64,000 nt of DNA, taken from contig NZ_BMTL01000022.1 in the NCBI RefSeq assembly GCF_014649655.1, positions 62,001 to 126,000 of the forward strand, given 5' to 3'. The first letter of the stretch is position 1. Each line of letters begins with the position of its first letter. The stretch is from Streptomyces humidus. Lineage in GTDB: Bacteria; Actinomycetota; Actinomycetes; Streptomycetales; Streptomycetaceae. The position numbers were made by a program, and so were the translations under genes. The notes beneath the pieces were generated by a model. It did no database searches, had not been told where the DNA came from, and saw nothing but the letters and a program-made list of their open reading frames with translations. Shown in pieces: positions 1 through 8,239 of the stretch.

Positions 1-314
1 GTGCCGACGACGTTCGTGCGCACGAACTCGGCGGCGCCGAGCACCGACCGGTCCACGTGCGATTCCGCGGCGAAGTGCACGACGCAGTCGTGCCCGGGGA
101 CGAGGGAGCGCAGCAGCTCCCCGTCGGTGACGTCCCCGCGCACGAACGTCAGGCGCGGGTGGTCCAGCGGCAGGTTGTCGGTGTTGCCGGCGTAGGTGAG
201 TGCGTCGAGGACGGTCACCTCGGCCTCTTCGTAGCCGGGATACCCACCCCCGAGCAGGGTGCGCGCGTAGTTCGAGCCGATGAATCCGGCTCCTCCGGTG
301 ACCAGGATTCTCAT
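1..314 (-). CDS. rmlB: dTDP-glucose 4,6-dehydratase, N-terminal part (cut by window edge)
   Basis: Converts dTDP-glucose to dTDP-4-keto-6-deoxyglucose, the common precursor of deoxysugars. Seen: start ATG at 314; N-terminal MRILVTGGAGFIGSN with the GxxGxxG NAD loop, LDALTYAGN, and HFAAESHVDRS, all hallmarks of the RmlB/SDR family. About 104 codons are present; the catalytic YxxxK part lies beyond the left edge. It is divergent from the RmlC-like epimerase, so the pair supplies sugar to the neighbouring glycosyltransferase. Two TCGA heptamers 11 bp apart (347-364) lie upstream on this strand, but the matching -10 is weak. Confidence 0.93.
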   Translation of the reverse strand, partial: MRILVTGGAGFIGSNYARTLLGGGYPGYEEAEVTVLDALTYAGNTDNLPLDHPRLTFVRGDVTDGELLRSLVPGHDCVVHFAAESHVDRSVLGAAEFVRTNVVG

Positions 315-400
315 GCACAGGACCTTGCGGGCGACGGATGGCCTGCGGGTCGAGAGGGGCTCGAAGCCGGCAGCGCCGGGCGGCCGTCGGACCGTTCGGC

Positions 401-432
401 TCCAACGCGCCTTGAGGCGGCGGTCCTACGGT
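401..432 (+). promoter_or_regulatory. SARP-type promoter of the epimerase gene
   Basis: Heptamers TCCAACG (401-407) and TTGAGGC (412-418) start 11 bp apart. Eight bases later comes a -10-like TACGGT (427-432), and ATG 439 follows 6 nt after it, which implies a leaderless transcript. The same geometry recurs at six other genes of this cluster. Assignment to a SARP activator is inference. Confidence 0.5.
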
Positions 433-438
433 CGGCGC

Positions 439-1056
439 ATGGAGTCTCGCAGCATGGAAATCCGCAACCTGGCGCTGCCGGACGTCTTCCTCGTCACACC
501 GAGGGGATTCCCGGATCGCCGAGGCACCTTCTACGAGTCGTTCCGCCAGGACCTGCTGTCCGAGGCGCTCGGCCGGAACTTCACCATCGCGCAGAGCAAT
601 CTCTCCGTCTCGCACCGCAGGGTGCTGCGCGGGATCCACGGTGTGCGGGGCGAGTTCAGCCAGGCGAAGCTGGTGACCTGTCTGCGCGGCGCGGTCGTCG
701 ACATCGTGGTCGATCTGCGGGTCGGCTCACCGACGTTCGGCCGGCACGAGGTGGTCTGGCTCGATCACCGGTCCCTGACGAGTCTGTTCATCGCCGAGGG
801 GCTCGGGCATTCGTTCCTGGCGCTGGACGACGACACGGTCATGAACTACCACTGTTCGCAGCCCTATGTGGCCGACGCGGTGTACACCGTGAGCGCTCTC
901 GACCCGGCCCTGGCACTTCCCTGGGGACTGACCGAGCCTCCGGTGATGTCCGAGAGCGACCTGGCCGCGCCGTCCGTGGAGGAGGCCGTCGCCAAGGACC
1001 TGCTCCCGACGTACGAGGAGTGCCTCGAGCTGTACGGCCGGTCCGTCCCGGCATGA
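439..1056 (+). CDS. dTDP-4-keto-6-deoxyglucose 3,5- (or 5-) epimerase
   Basis: RmlC-type cupin epimerase acting on the 4-keto sugar made by RmlB, giving the L-series or 3-epimer. Seen: LRGIHG with the catalytic histidine, the QAKLVTCLRGAVVDIVVDLR core strand and EGLGHSFLAL, all standard for the family; about 205 residues, a normal length. Start choice: ATG 439 is six bases after a -10 and fits leaderless initiation; ATG 454, preceded by GGAG at 441-444, would give 200 residues. It is divergent from rmlB. Whether it is a 3,5- or a 5-epimerase cannot be decided from sequence alone. Confidence 0.9.
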   Translation: MESRSMEIRNLALPDVFLVTPRGFPDRRGTFYESFRQDLLSEALGRNFTIAQSNLSVSHRRVLRGIHGVRGEFSQAKLVTCLRGAVVDIVVDLRVGSPTFGRHEVVWLDHRSLTSLFIAEGLGHSFLALDDDTVMNYHCSQPYVADAVYTVSALDPALALPWGLTEPPVMSESDLAAPSVEEAVAKDLLPTYEECLELYGRSVPA

Positions 1057-1062
1057 GGTGCC

Positions 1063-1100
1063 GGCGCGTCCGGCCGGGGTCCCTCCCGGCCGGACGCGCC
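1063..1100. terminator. Convergent hairpin terminator
   Basis: Perfect 16-bp inverted repeat (1063-1078 / 1085-1100) with a 6-nt loop, followed by TTT. It lies between the convergent epimerase and KASIII-like genes and probably works in both directions. Confidence 0.8.
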
Positions 1101-1107
1101 TTTCGTC

Positions 1108-2172
1108 CTACGGCGTCTTCGCGCCGGCGCCTCGGGCCGTCCCGGGCCCGGACGCCCACACGGGCCGCTCGAGGATCTCCAGCACGACGGCGACCGTGGC
1201 GAAGCCGGCCGACCCGCCCAGCAGCAGCACGTGGTCGCCGGGGGCCAGCAGCCCGTCGAGCAGCAGGCGTTCGAGGGACACCAGCTGGTCGCTGACGCCC
1301 AGGTGGCCGGTGACCGCGCCGATGTCGAAACAGGAGCGCTCCATGGGCAGTCCGAGGGGCGCCATCACGAACTGGTCGACCACGAACCGGGACATGTTGT
1401 GGAAGATCACCTTCGTGAGGCCGGCGACCGCGATGCCCGCCTCGGCCGCCGACGTCCGGGCCAGGTCGGCATGGTTGGCGGCCATCAGGGAGGCCGCCTC
1501 CACCGTCGACATCACGTTGTCGACGAAGTGGTCGAGGCGTCCCTGCTCGTCGATCCGGCCCCCGGCGGACGAGGGGAACAGCGGCTCGTCGCCCCGTTGC
1601 ATCATCTCGAGTTCGGGAATCGTACGGGAGTTGACGGAGCGGATTCTCGCGAAGCCGCCGTCGGTGCCGAGCACCGCGGCGCTGGCGCCGTCGCCGCCGA
1701 TGAAGGAGTACGAGCCCCAGCGGTCGATCCACGGGCCGAAGACGTCGGCGCCCGTCAACAGCACCGTGCGGTGCCGCAGGGCGCCGGTCAGCTGGCCGAC
1801 GGCGAGTTCCATCGCGCTGAGCATCGCCGAGCAGCCGGTGCGCAGTTCGGTCACCGGGGCGGCGCCACCGCCGAGTTCGCGCAGGGTGTAGCCGGCGATC
1901 GACCAGCCGGCCGGCCCCGGCGGGAACACACTGGCGTGGATGAGCGCGTCCAGTTCCTTGGACTCCAGCCCGGCACGCTCCAGTGCCGTGCGCGCCGCCG
2001 AGACGTTCATCTCCGCAGGGGAGACGTCGTCGGTCACGGACGTCGCCGTGAGCCGGCACATGTCCACGGCGGCGGGATCGTACAGACCCTGCTCCACGGC
2101 CCGGTCCACGCTGACGGTCTCGGGCAGGCTGCTGCCCACAGAGCGGACGTAGACGTCGTCTCGGATTTCCAT
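1108..2172 (-). CDS. KASIII-like acyltransferase, Cys-His-Asp type
   Basis: Thiolase-fold protein of 354 residues related to 3-ketoacyl-ACP synthase III. Seen: nucleophile in RTGCSAML (Cys114), histidine in IFHN (His258), and GHLGVSD (Asp295) where true KASIII enzymes have a GN(T/S)-type asparagine. A Cys-His-Asp triad is known from CerJ (cervimycin) and related enzymes that move acyl groups onto sugars or carrier proteins instead of condensing them. With the cluster's ACP and halogenase, the likely role is moving an aryl acyl group to or from the ACP or onto a sugar, as ChlB3/ChlB6 do in chlorothricin. Start ATG 2172. It follows the second KASIII gene after a 114-nt gap that contains its own promoter. 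Confidence 0.85.
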   Translation of the reverse strand: MEIRDDVYVRSVGSSLPETVSVDRAVEQGLYDPAAVDMCRLTATSVTDDVSPAEMNVSAARTALERAGLESKELDALIHASVFPPGPAGWSIAGYTLRELGGGAAPVTELRTGCSAMLSAMELAVGQLTGALRHRTVLLTGADVFGPWIDRWGSYSFIGGDGASAAVLGTDGGFARIRSVNSRTIPELEMMQRGDEPLFPSSAGGRIDEQGRLDHFVDNVMSTVEAASLMAANHADLARTSAAEAGIAVAGLTKVIFHNMSRFVVDQFVMAPLGLPMERSCFDIGAVTGHLGVSDQLVSLERLLLDGLLAPGDHVLLLGGSAGFATVAVVLEILERPVWASGPGTARGAGAKTP

Positions 2173-2211
2173 GGTCGCCCCCGGGGATCGATCGGCTTCG
2201 GCTGCGCCACG

Positions 2212-2243
2212 AGTCTGGGCACGCCGTCTCGAGAGCCCGTCGA
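2212..2243 (-). promoter_or_regulatory. SARP-type promoter of KASIII-like gene 1
   Basis: On the minus strand, TCGACGG (2243-2237) and TCGAGAC (2232-2226) are 11 bp apart. An 8-bp gap leads to a -10-like CAGACT (2217-2212). This gives a leader of about 35 nt before ATG 2172. Confidence 0.5.
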
Positions 2244-2286
2244 AGCCACGTCGGCGCCGCACACCGGCTCGGCAGGCCGGGCGAGG

Positions 2287-3306
2287 TCACAGCGGCGGTG
2301 TGTGCACGATCTCCACGACGGCCGCGCCGACGCTGTAGCCGACGCCGACCCCCGCGAGAAGGACTCTGTCTCCCGGGTCCAGCCGGTTCTCCCGCGCGAG
2401 ATGGTCGAGAGCGGCGAACTGGTCGCCCGCGCCCAGGTGCCCGACGCGCCGGCCGAACTCCCAGACGCTCTGCTCCTCGGTGAAACCCAGCGCGTCGTAG
2501 TTCTCGCTGCGCCCGTCGCCCCGGTGGACATGGGGGACGACGACCCGGTCGATGTCGGCGAGCGCCAGGCCGGCGTCGGCCAGCGCCTCGTCGCGGGCCC
2601 GCAGCATGGCGTTCTCCAGCCGTTCCCAGGATCCCCGCGACGCGGGATTGCGGCTGTGGGTGCTGAAGCGCCGCAGGACGGGCACGGGCGACTGCCGTCC
2701 CGGCGCGAGCGTCAGCGGGCTGTCCGCCCGGCTCCACGGCTCCAGTGAGGTGTCGGCGTGGACGGCGGTGGACAGCAGGCGGGCGAATCCGCCGGCGGTG
2801 GACAGGACGAGGGCGGTGCCGCCGTCCCCGAAGATCGTGTAGAACTGCGTCGCCCAGCGGTCGACCATGGGTGGGGCGAAGTGGTCTCCGGTGGTCAGCA
2901 GCGCGGTGCCGGCCGCGCCCGACTGGAGCTGCCCGGCCGCCAGGTGGAGGGCGCCGAGGCCGCCGTTGGAGCGCTGCTGCACGTCGAACGCGACCGCCCG
3001 GTGGCTCACGCTCTGTCCGGCGACATAGCTCGCGGCGGGCCACCAGTCGAGCCCCTGGAACCAGGAGCAGGCGTGCAGGACGAGGTCGTAGGCGGCCGGA
3101 TCGAGGCCGGCGCGCCGCACCGCGGTCCGGGCGGCGCGCACCGCCATGTCGGCCCCCGCCTCGTCGTCGGCCACGGCGATCGACTCGTAGCCGAGGGAGC
3201 GGTGGTGGTCGCCGACCAGGCCGGCCTCGACGGCCTGTTCCAGGGGGGTCCGCGGCGGCAGCCACACGCCGGTGGCCGCGACGCGGATGTCCTTCTCGTA
3301 CTTCAT
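2287..3306 (-). CDS. KASIII-like acyltransferase with serine nucleophile (Ser-His-Asp)
   Basis: Second KASIII-fold protein, 339 residues. The expected cysteine is replaced: VQQRSNGGLG puts Ser113 at the nucleophile site. His259 (VPHVH) and Asp295 (GHLGAGD) complete a triad. A serine at this site is known from DpsC of daunorubicin biosynthesis, and aspartate at the third position from CerJ-type acyltransferases. The protein is therefore unlikely to be a normal condensing enzyme; transfer of an acyl group between an ACP and another acceptor is the best guess. Start ATG 3306. It lies 76 nt after the TetR gene on the same strand and 114 nt before KASIII-like gene 1. Confidence 0.83.
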   Translation of the reverse strand: MKYEKDIRVAATGVWLPPRTPLEQAVEAGLVGDHHRSLGYESIAVADDEAGADMAVRAARTAVRRAGLDPAAYDLVLHACSWFQGLDWWPAASYVAGQSVSHRAVAFDVQQRSNGGLGALHLAAGQLQSGAAGTALLTTGDHFAPPMVDRWATQFYTIFGDGGTALVLSTAGGFARLLSTAVHADTSLEPWSRADSPLTLAPGRQSPVPVLRRFSTHSRNPASRGSWERLENAMLRARDEALADAGLALADIDRVVVPHVHRGDGRSENYDALGFTEEQSVWEFGRRVGHLGAGDQFAALDHLARENRLDPGDRVLLAGVGVGYSVGAAVVEIVHTPPL

Positions 3307-3382
3307 GGGAGCCTCCGACGCACTGGGTGCTGAGGGGACGCTCAGGCAACCAGGATGCGGTCGAGTACTCCTGGTACGACGT

Positions 3383-4039
3383 TCAAGCCGTGGGACTGGG
3401 GCGATTGAACCGGGCCAGTCCGTGCTCGAGCAGGAAGAAGGCGCGTTCCGCGTCGGCCACGGCCTCCGCGTGGGCCGTCTCCAGATCCCGCCCGGCCAGC
3501 ACGCGCTCGAGGTTGCGCGAGACGAGGGCCTGCTGGGCGGCGGTGATCTGCAGGGCGGCGATCGTCGGCGCAATCCCTTCGGGTTCCTCGCCGAGCCGCC
3601 CGGCGAGCGCGGCGGCGAGTTCGCTCCGGCTGCCCAGCCACTGGTCCACCAGACGCAGCTTCAGGCTGGGCGTATGCATGATCATGCGCTGGAAGGCGAG
3701 GAATCCCGGCTCGTCGCACAGCCCCGTCGAGGGGTTGCGTTCGTCCAGGCCTGACACGAAGTGGCGCAGCAGCGCCTCCAGCGGGGAGTCCTCGGGTCCG
3801 CAGGCCCGCACGATCGCGGCGGCCTCGCCGAAGTGGTCGTCGATCCGGCACAGGACGAGGTCCTCCTTGGCCGGGAAGTGGTTGAAGACCGTCATGGAGG
3901 ACACCTCGGCGGCCTCCGCGATCTCCGCCACGGTGACGCTGTCGAAGCCCCGCTCGAGGAAGAGCCGCACGGCCGCGTCCGAGATCGCCTCGCGCGTCCG
4001 CAGTTTCTTCCGTTCCCGAAGACCCAGTCGCTCGCTCAT
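3383..4039 (-). CDS. TetR-family repressor, divergent from the MFS exporter
   Basis: 218 residues. The N-terminal helix-turn-helix (about residues 15-60; VTVAEIAEAAEVSSMTVFNHFPAKEDL) is typical TetR/AcrR. The C-terminal ligand domain is variable. It is divergent from the MFS exporter at 4132, and an inverted repeat in the 92-bp gap overlaps the exporter's -35 (see 4084-4125). The classical reading is repression of the exporter, relieved by the pathway product or an intermediate. The ligand is unknown. Confidence 0.9.
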   Translation of the reverse strand: MSERLGLRERKKLRTREAISDAAVRLFLERGFDSVTVAEIAEAAEVSSMTVFNHFPAKEDLVLCRIDDHFGEAAAIVRACGPEDSPLEALLRHFVSGLDERNPSTGLCDEPGFLAFQRMIMHTPSLKLRLVDQWLGSRSELAAALAGRLGEEPEGIAPTIAALQITAAQQALVSRNLERVLAGRDLETAHAEAVADAERAFFLLEHGLARFNRPSPTA

Positions 4040-4083
4040 GCCCCCACCCTACCGAGGGTGATCTGAGCGAGAATAAACTTGTG

Positions 4084-4125
4084 CTCAATATATTCATTGA
4101 GTGACTAAAGCAAATGCTCTATGCT
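4084..4125 (+). promoter_or_regulatory. Exporter promoter with overlapping TetR operator
   Basis: Promoter TTGAGT (4097-4102), 17 bp, TATGCT (4120-4125); ATG 4132 starts 6 nt after the -10, so the mRNA is probably leaderless. Inverted repeat CTCAAT-6 nt-ATTGAG (4084-4101) covers the -35, as expected for a repressor operator. This segment is AT-rich against its surroundings. Confidence 0.65.
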
Positions 4126-4131
4126 GACGGC

Positions 4132-5736
4132 ATGACACAGCTCGGAATCGGTGATCAACCGCCCTCGGCGGACACGCAGCAGGGGCCGCAGCCCGGTCCG
4201 CAGCCGGTCTACGACGGCTCGCGCCGGCTCATGGGCAAGAACCAGGTGATCCTGGTGTCCCTGTCCTGCCTGACTTCGCTGCTGCTGGCGCTGCTCGACG
4301 TCAACATCGTCTCGGCGGTGTCCTGGAAGATGGTCGCCGACCTCGACCCCGTGCACGGGATCTCCCGGCTGCCCTGGCTGACCACCTGTTACGCCCTCGC
4401 CGACTGCATCGTGGTCCCGCTGTACGGGAAGCTCTCCGACGCCCACGGGCCCAAGCCCGTCTTCCTGTTCTCCCTCGGCACGTTCCTGGTCGGCTCGTGC
4501 CTGTGCGGGGTCGCCCAGAGCATGACCCAGCTGATCGTCTTCCGTACCGTCCAGGGAATCGGCGCCGGCGGGCTCACCGCCGTCGCCCTGATCATCATGG
4601 GCGTGCTCTTCCGCTCCGACGCCGACGACCTCGACGGAGCGACCTCGTCGAAGACGGCCTTCGGCGCGGTCATGTTCGGCGTGGGCCTGGCCCTCGGACC
4701 GACGCTCGGCGGTTTCGTCGCGGACTCCCTGAACTGGCGCTGGGTCTTCTACATCAACCTGCCGTTCGGCGTCGCCGCGTTCGCGGTCGTCGCCACGATG
4801 CTGCGGCTGCCCCGCCGCACCCAGCGGCGCCGGGTCGACTTCGTCGGCGCCGCGCTGATCGCCGGCACCGCGGCCGCCGCTCTGCTGGTCGCCGACTGGG
4901 GCGGCAAGCGGTACGCGTGGGACTCGGCGACCGTGCTCTCGCTGTCCGCCGCCGGCGCGCTCATGCTGGGCGGTTTCGTCTGGCGCATCAGCACCGCCGA
5001 CGAACCCCTCATCTCGCTGGCGCTGCTGCGCAACCCCATGTTCCGCATCATGATGCCGATCTCCCTGATCGGCGGACTGGCCCTGGCCGGCGGGCTGTTC
5101 TACGTCGGCGGCTACCTGCAGATCGGACGCGGCCTCAGCCCCAGCCGGGCCGGGCTGCTCACCCTGTGCATGGCCTGCGGCCTGATCCTCTCCGCGCTCG
5201 TCGGACGCTGGATCATCCGCCTGTTCGGGAAGTTCAAGTACCTGCTCACGGCGTCGGGCATCATCCAGGCCGCCGTGCTCTTCTGCTTCAGCGGACTGGG
5301 CGACCACACCGATTTCGTGCTCATCGGGATCGGCATGGCGGTGATCGGCGTCGCGCTCGGCCAGTCCCTCGGCCTCGCCCTGCTCTTCACGCAGAACAAC
5401 GTCGAGCTCGACGACATCGGCATCGCCACCACCTCGCTGCGCTTCAGCCAGCAGCTGGGCACCGCTTTCGGCTTCGCGCTGTTCAGCACCGTCGTGACAC
5501 GCTTCCTCGCCGGCCATCTCACGGGCCGGGCGGGCGCCGCGAACGTCAACGGCGAGCTGGACACCGGAGTCCTCGCCCAGCTGACGCCCGAGCAGCACGA
5601 CTCCGCTGTGCACACGTTCGTCCAGGCGACCAACCTGGTGTTCTTCATCTCCGCGTTCCTGGTCCTCGTCCCGTCCGTGCTGTCCCTGTTCATCCGGGAG
5701 AAGTCCCAGCGGGAGCTGGCCGCCACGGCCGGCTGA
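4132..5736 (+). CDS. MFS drug exporter, DHA2 (14-TM) type
   Basis: 534-residue membrane protein with about 14 hydrophobic segments. Motif-A-like GKLSDAHGPKPVF follows TM2, LDVNIVSAV marks TM1, and QGIGAGG / GPTLGG in TM4-5 are the antiporter motifs of proton-driven drug efflux pumps (EmrB/QacA type). The role is probably self-resistance by exporting the cluster product. ATG 4132 is preferred over the in-frame ATG 4114, which lies upstream of the predicted -10. It is paired with the divergent TetR and ends at a strong bidirectional terminator. Confidence 0.92.
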   Translation: MTQLGIGDQPPSADTQQGPQPGPQPVYDGSRRLMGKNQVILVSLSCLTSLLLALLDVNIVSAVSWKMVADLDPVHGISRLPWLTTCYALADCIVVPLYGKLSDAHGPKPVFLFSLGTFLVGSCLCGVAQSMTQLIVFRTVQGIGAGGLTAVALIIMGVLFRSDADDLDGATSSKTAFGAVMFGVGLALGPTLGGFVADSLNWRWVFYINLPFGVAAFAVVATMLRLPRRTQRRRVDFVGAALIAGTAAAALLVADWGGKRYAWDSATVLSLSAAGALMLGGFVWRISTADEPLISLALLRNPMFRIMMPISLIGGLALAGGLFYVGGYLQIGRGLSPSRAGLLTLCMACGLILSALVGRWIIRLFGKFKYLLTASGIIQAAVLFCFSGLGDHTDFVLIGIGMAVIGVALGQSLGLALLFTQNNVELDDIGIATTSLRFSQQLGTAFGFALFSTVVTRFLAGHLTGRAGAANVNGELDTGVLAQLTPEQHDSAVHTFVQATNLVFFISAFLVLVPSVLSLFIREKSQRELAATAG

Positions 5737-5744
5737 CCGCAGCA

Positions 5745-5788
5745 CGATGCCCGGACTCCCCCGGGATTCCGGGCGAGTCCGGGCATCG
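5745..5788. terminator. Bidirectional terminator between exporter and glycosyltransferase
   Basis: Perfect 14-bp inverted repeat (5745-5758 / 5775-5788) enclosing a second 5-bp hairpin (5760-5764 / 5769-5773). It lies between two convergent genes. Confidence 0.8.
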
Positions 5789-5794
5789 GCGCGT

Positions 5795-6958
5795 TCACCG
5801 TGCGGCGAGCTCCTCGAGGTCCCGCGCCACCTCGGCGGGCGAGGGCAGCTCCAGCGCCCGCTCGCGCAGGGCGACGGCGGCCTGCCGGTACCCCGGCTTG
5901 TCGAGCAGGGTGGTCAACGCGTCGCGGATGACACCGGGGTCGTTCTGACTGCCGGCGTCCCCCAGCCGCACCGCCACGCCGGCCTCCTCCAGCCGTTCGC
6001 ACCGCACGTGCTGATCCATGATCTGGGGCAGCAGCAGGTGCGGCCGCGCCGCCAGCACCGCCGTGAGGGTCGTGCCGCCACCGCCGTGGTGCACGACGGC
6101 GTCCGAGATCTCCAGCACCTCTCGGATGGGCAGCGGATCCACCAGCCGCACCTGATCCGGCACCGGCCCCAGCGCCGGCCGGTGTTCGCGCTCCAGCGTG
6201 ACCAGCGCCTCGACGCCGTCCAGGCCGTCGAAGGCGTCGACCACGTGCCGGATCAGCGACAGTCCGTTGAGCGGCAGGATGGACCGGCCGAACGACACGC
6301 ACACCCGGCGCCGGTCGCCCTCCGCCTGCCACAGCCAGGAGGGCACGCTTCCCCCTCCGTTGTAGGCCACGGGCCGGATCGGCCGGCCGGCCGGCTCGTC
6401 CGGCAGACCCAGCTCGGCCGGGAACGGATCCAGCAGCAGGGCCGGATCGGGCAGCCCCGCCAGACCGTGCCGGACCGCGCGCCCGTGCAGCAGCGTGCGG
6501 GCCAGCGCCAGCCCCGCGGACGAGACGGGCTCCGGCCCCCACCGGTGGTGCACCGTGGGCACGCCCAGCACCCCGCCGACGATCAGACCCGCGTACTCCA
6601 GCGGATCGGTGACGATCAGATCCGGTTTCCAGCGGCGCGCGAAGTCCAGATACGGGTCCAGCAGGTACTTCGCGTGGAACACCCAGGCGAGCGCGGCGGC
6701 CGTCCAGCCGCCCCGGGGCAGCTGAGCCAGTCCGATGTCGATCGGACGCTTGCCCTCGGGGAGTCCCAGGAACAGTTCGTCGACGTCGAAGAGCGCCCCC
6801 TCGCACACGGTGGGCAGCCCCGCGCCCCGGGCCATGCCCACCACGTCCGGCTGCCCCAGGAACATGACGTCGTGCCCGGCGGAGCGCAGTGCCCACATCA
6901 GGGGCACCGCGGGCATGAAGTGGGTGGCGGACGGGCTCGAGATCGCGAGTACGCGCAC
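5795..6958 (-). CDS. GT1-family glycosyltransferase of the polyketide cluster
   Basis: 387 residues, GT-B fold of the type that glycosylates macrolides and aromatic polyketides. The N-terminus (MRVLAISSPSATHFMPAVPL) is the acceptor domain; the C-terminal donor-binding signature is HHGGGGTTLTAV followed by PQIMDQHVRCERL. It probably moves a dTDP-deoxysugar (from RmlB, RmlC-like and the SDR at 12986) onto the aglycone. The GTG start at 6958 is preceded by GGGAG. A weaker SARP-like box (7016-7033, with -10-like GAAGGT at 7002-7007) lies upstream. It is divergent from the methyltransferase at 7097. Confidence 0.9.
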   Translation of the reverse strand: MRVLAISSPSATHFMPAVPLMWALRSAGHDVMFLGQPDVVGMARGAGLPTVCEGALFDVDELFLGLPEGKRPIDIGLAQLPRGGWTAAALAWVFHAKYLLDPYLDFARRWKPDLIVTDPLEYAGLIVGGVLGVPTVHHRWGPEPVSSAGLALARTLLHGRAVRHGLAGLPDPALLLDPFPAELGLPDEPAGRPIRPVAYNGGGSVPSWLWQAEGDRRRVCVSFGRSILPLNGLSLIRHVVDAFDGLDGVEALVTLEREHRPALGPVPDQVRLVDPLPIREVLEISDAVVHHGGGGTTLTAVLAARPHLLLPQIMDQHVRCERLEEAGVAVRLGDAGSQNDPGVIRDALTTLLDKPGYRQAAVALRERALELPSPAEVARDLEELAAR

Positions 6959-7058
6959 GGCAACTCCCAGATGGCGACGACGGGTCGACTGCGGCCGCCA
7001 GACCTTCTCAGCGCGCTGTCGCGCCCCGCTCGAGCCCGGCTGGGCACGTCCGGCCACC

Positions 7059-7090
7059 TCGATCCCTCCTCGAACGCCCCGTGCCAGCAT
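7059..7090 (+). promoter_or_regulatory. SARP-type promoter of the methyltransferase gene
   Basis: TCGATCC (7059-7065) and TCGAACG (7070-7076) are 11 bp apart; 8 bp later comes CAGCAT (7085-7090), and ATG 7097 follows after 6 nt. This exactly repeats the layout upstream of the epimerase and antiporter genes. Confidence 0.55.
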
Positions 7091-7096
7091 CCGCGC

Positions 7097-8122
7097 ATGT
7101 CTGACACGAGCACCGAGATCACCCGTGAACGTCTGCTGGACATGATGACCGGCTTCAAGTCGACCTACCTGCTGCGCACCGCCCTCGAACTGGGGATCTT
7201 CGACTGTTTCACGCACGGCCCCGTCGGCGCGGCCGAGGTCGCCCGCGCCGTCTCCGCCGATCCGCGCGCCGTGCGGCTGCTGCTGGGCGCGCTGGCCGGG
7301 GCCGGGCTGCTGGAGCCGGCCGGGGAGGCGTTCCGGCCGGCGCCGGGGGCCGAACGGCTGCTGGTCGGCTCCGCGAAGGAGTACTTCGGCGGCAACGTCC
7401 ACGTCGCCGCGAGCCTGTGGGAGTGGGACACGATGCGCGCGCTCCCCGACGTCGTCCGCAAGGGCGGGCCCCTGGCCGACGCCGAGGCGGAGCGGCCCGG
7501 GTTTGCGTTCTGGACCGACTTCGCCACCCACCTCACCGGCCTCACCCGGGCGGGCGCCGGGCATGTCGCCGACCTCCTCGAGCCGTGGGCAGCCGAACGG
7601 AAGGGGCTGAGGGTGCTGGACGTCGGCTGCGGCCACGCTCTGTTCGGACTCACCCTCGCGGGCCGACGTCCGGCCGGGCACGTCCGCTGCCAGGACTGGC
7701 CCGAAGTGCTCGAGGCGGCCGAACGTCACGCCCGGCGGCTCGGCCTCCAGGACCGGACCTCCTATCTGCCGGGCGACGCCTTCGAGGTGCCGGTCGGAGG
7801 GCCCTACGACGTGATCGTCCTGGCCAACTTCCTGCTGATGTTCTCGCACCGCCGCTGCGTCGACCTGCTGCGCCGCCTCACCCCGGCGCTGGCGCCCGGG
7901 GGCCGCGTCGTCATCGCGGGCTTCACCACCGGCGACGCCGCTCCGCGCGAGGAGTACCACGCGCACATGCTGGGCCTCCTCATGCTGGCGACCACCGCGG
8001 GGGGCGAGGCGCACTCCGCCGACGCCTACGCCTCGATGCTCGCCGAGGCGGGCCTGACCTCCGTACGAGCACACCTGCACGACCGTCTCCCGGTGCGCGT
8101 GGTCGAGGGAGAACGTCCCTGA
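7097..8122 (+). CDS. SAM-dependent O-methyltransferase (winged-helix dimer type)
   Basis: 341 residues. The N-terminal dimerisation/winged-helix domain (residues 1-100) is followed by a class I Rossmann domain with VLDVGCGHALFG (around residue 173), the SAM-binding motif, and the GGRVVIAGF strand. The family (acetylserotonin-OMT-like) methylates phenolic hydroxyls of polyketides and aryl acids. It could methylate the aglycone or act like ChlB5 on the aryl acid. ATG 7097 is probably leaderless. The aromatase/cyclase follows after 117 nt on the same strand, probably co-transcribed. Confidence 0.87.
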   Translation: MSDTSTEITRERLLDMMTGFKSTYLLRTALELGIFDCFTHGPVGAAEVARAVSADPRAVRLLLGALAGAGLLEPAGEAFRPAPGAERLLVGSAKEYFGGNVHVAASLWEWDTMRALPDVVRKGGPLADAEAERPGFAFWTDFATHLTGLTRAGAGHVADLLEPWAAERKGLRVLDVGCGHALFGLTLAGRRPAGHVRCQDWPEVLEAAERHARRLGLQDRTSYLPGDAFEVPVGGPYDVIVLANFLLMFSHRRCVDLLRRLTPALAPGGRVVIAGFTTGDAAPREEYHAHMLGLLMLATTAGGEAHSADAYASMLAEAGLTSVRAHLHDRLPVRVVEGERP

Positions 8123-8239
8123 GCCGCGCACCGGCCGCACCACACCCGCCGCACACCGGCCACCCGGCCGCACCGCCCCCGCCGCACAACCGGCCTCCAG
8201 GCCGTTCCTCTCCCCGCAGACCGGAAAGGCGTCCCGCCC

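Noticed and set aside
1108..3306. FabH-type fatty-acid initiation enzymes
   Set aside because: Both proteins lack the Cys-His-Asn triad and sit in a natural-product cluster; acyl transfer is a better reading.
839..3349. Very long antisense reading frame across the KASIII-like genes
   Set aside because: Arginine-rich product with no domain; it arises because GC-rich genes leave other frames free of stops. The two KASIII genes on the same strand in another frame are clear.
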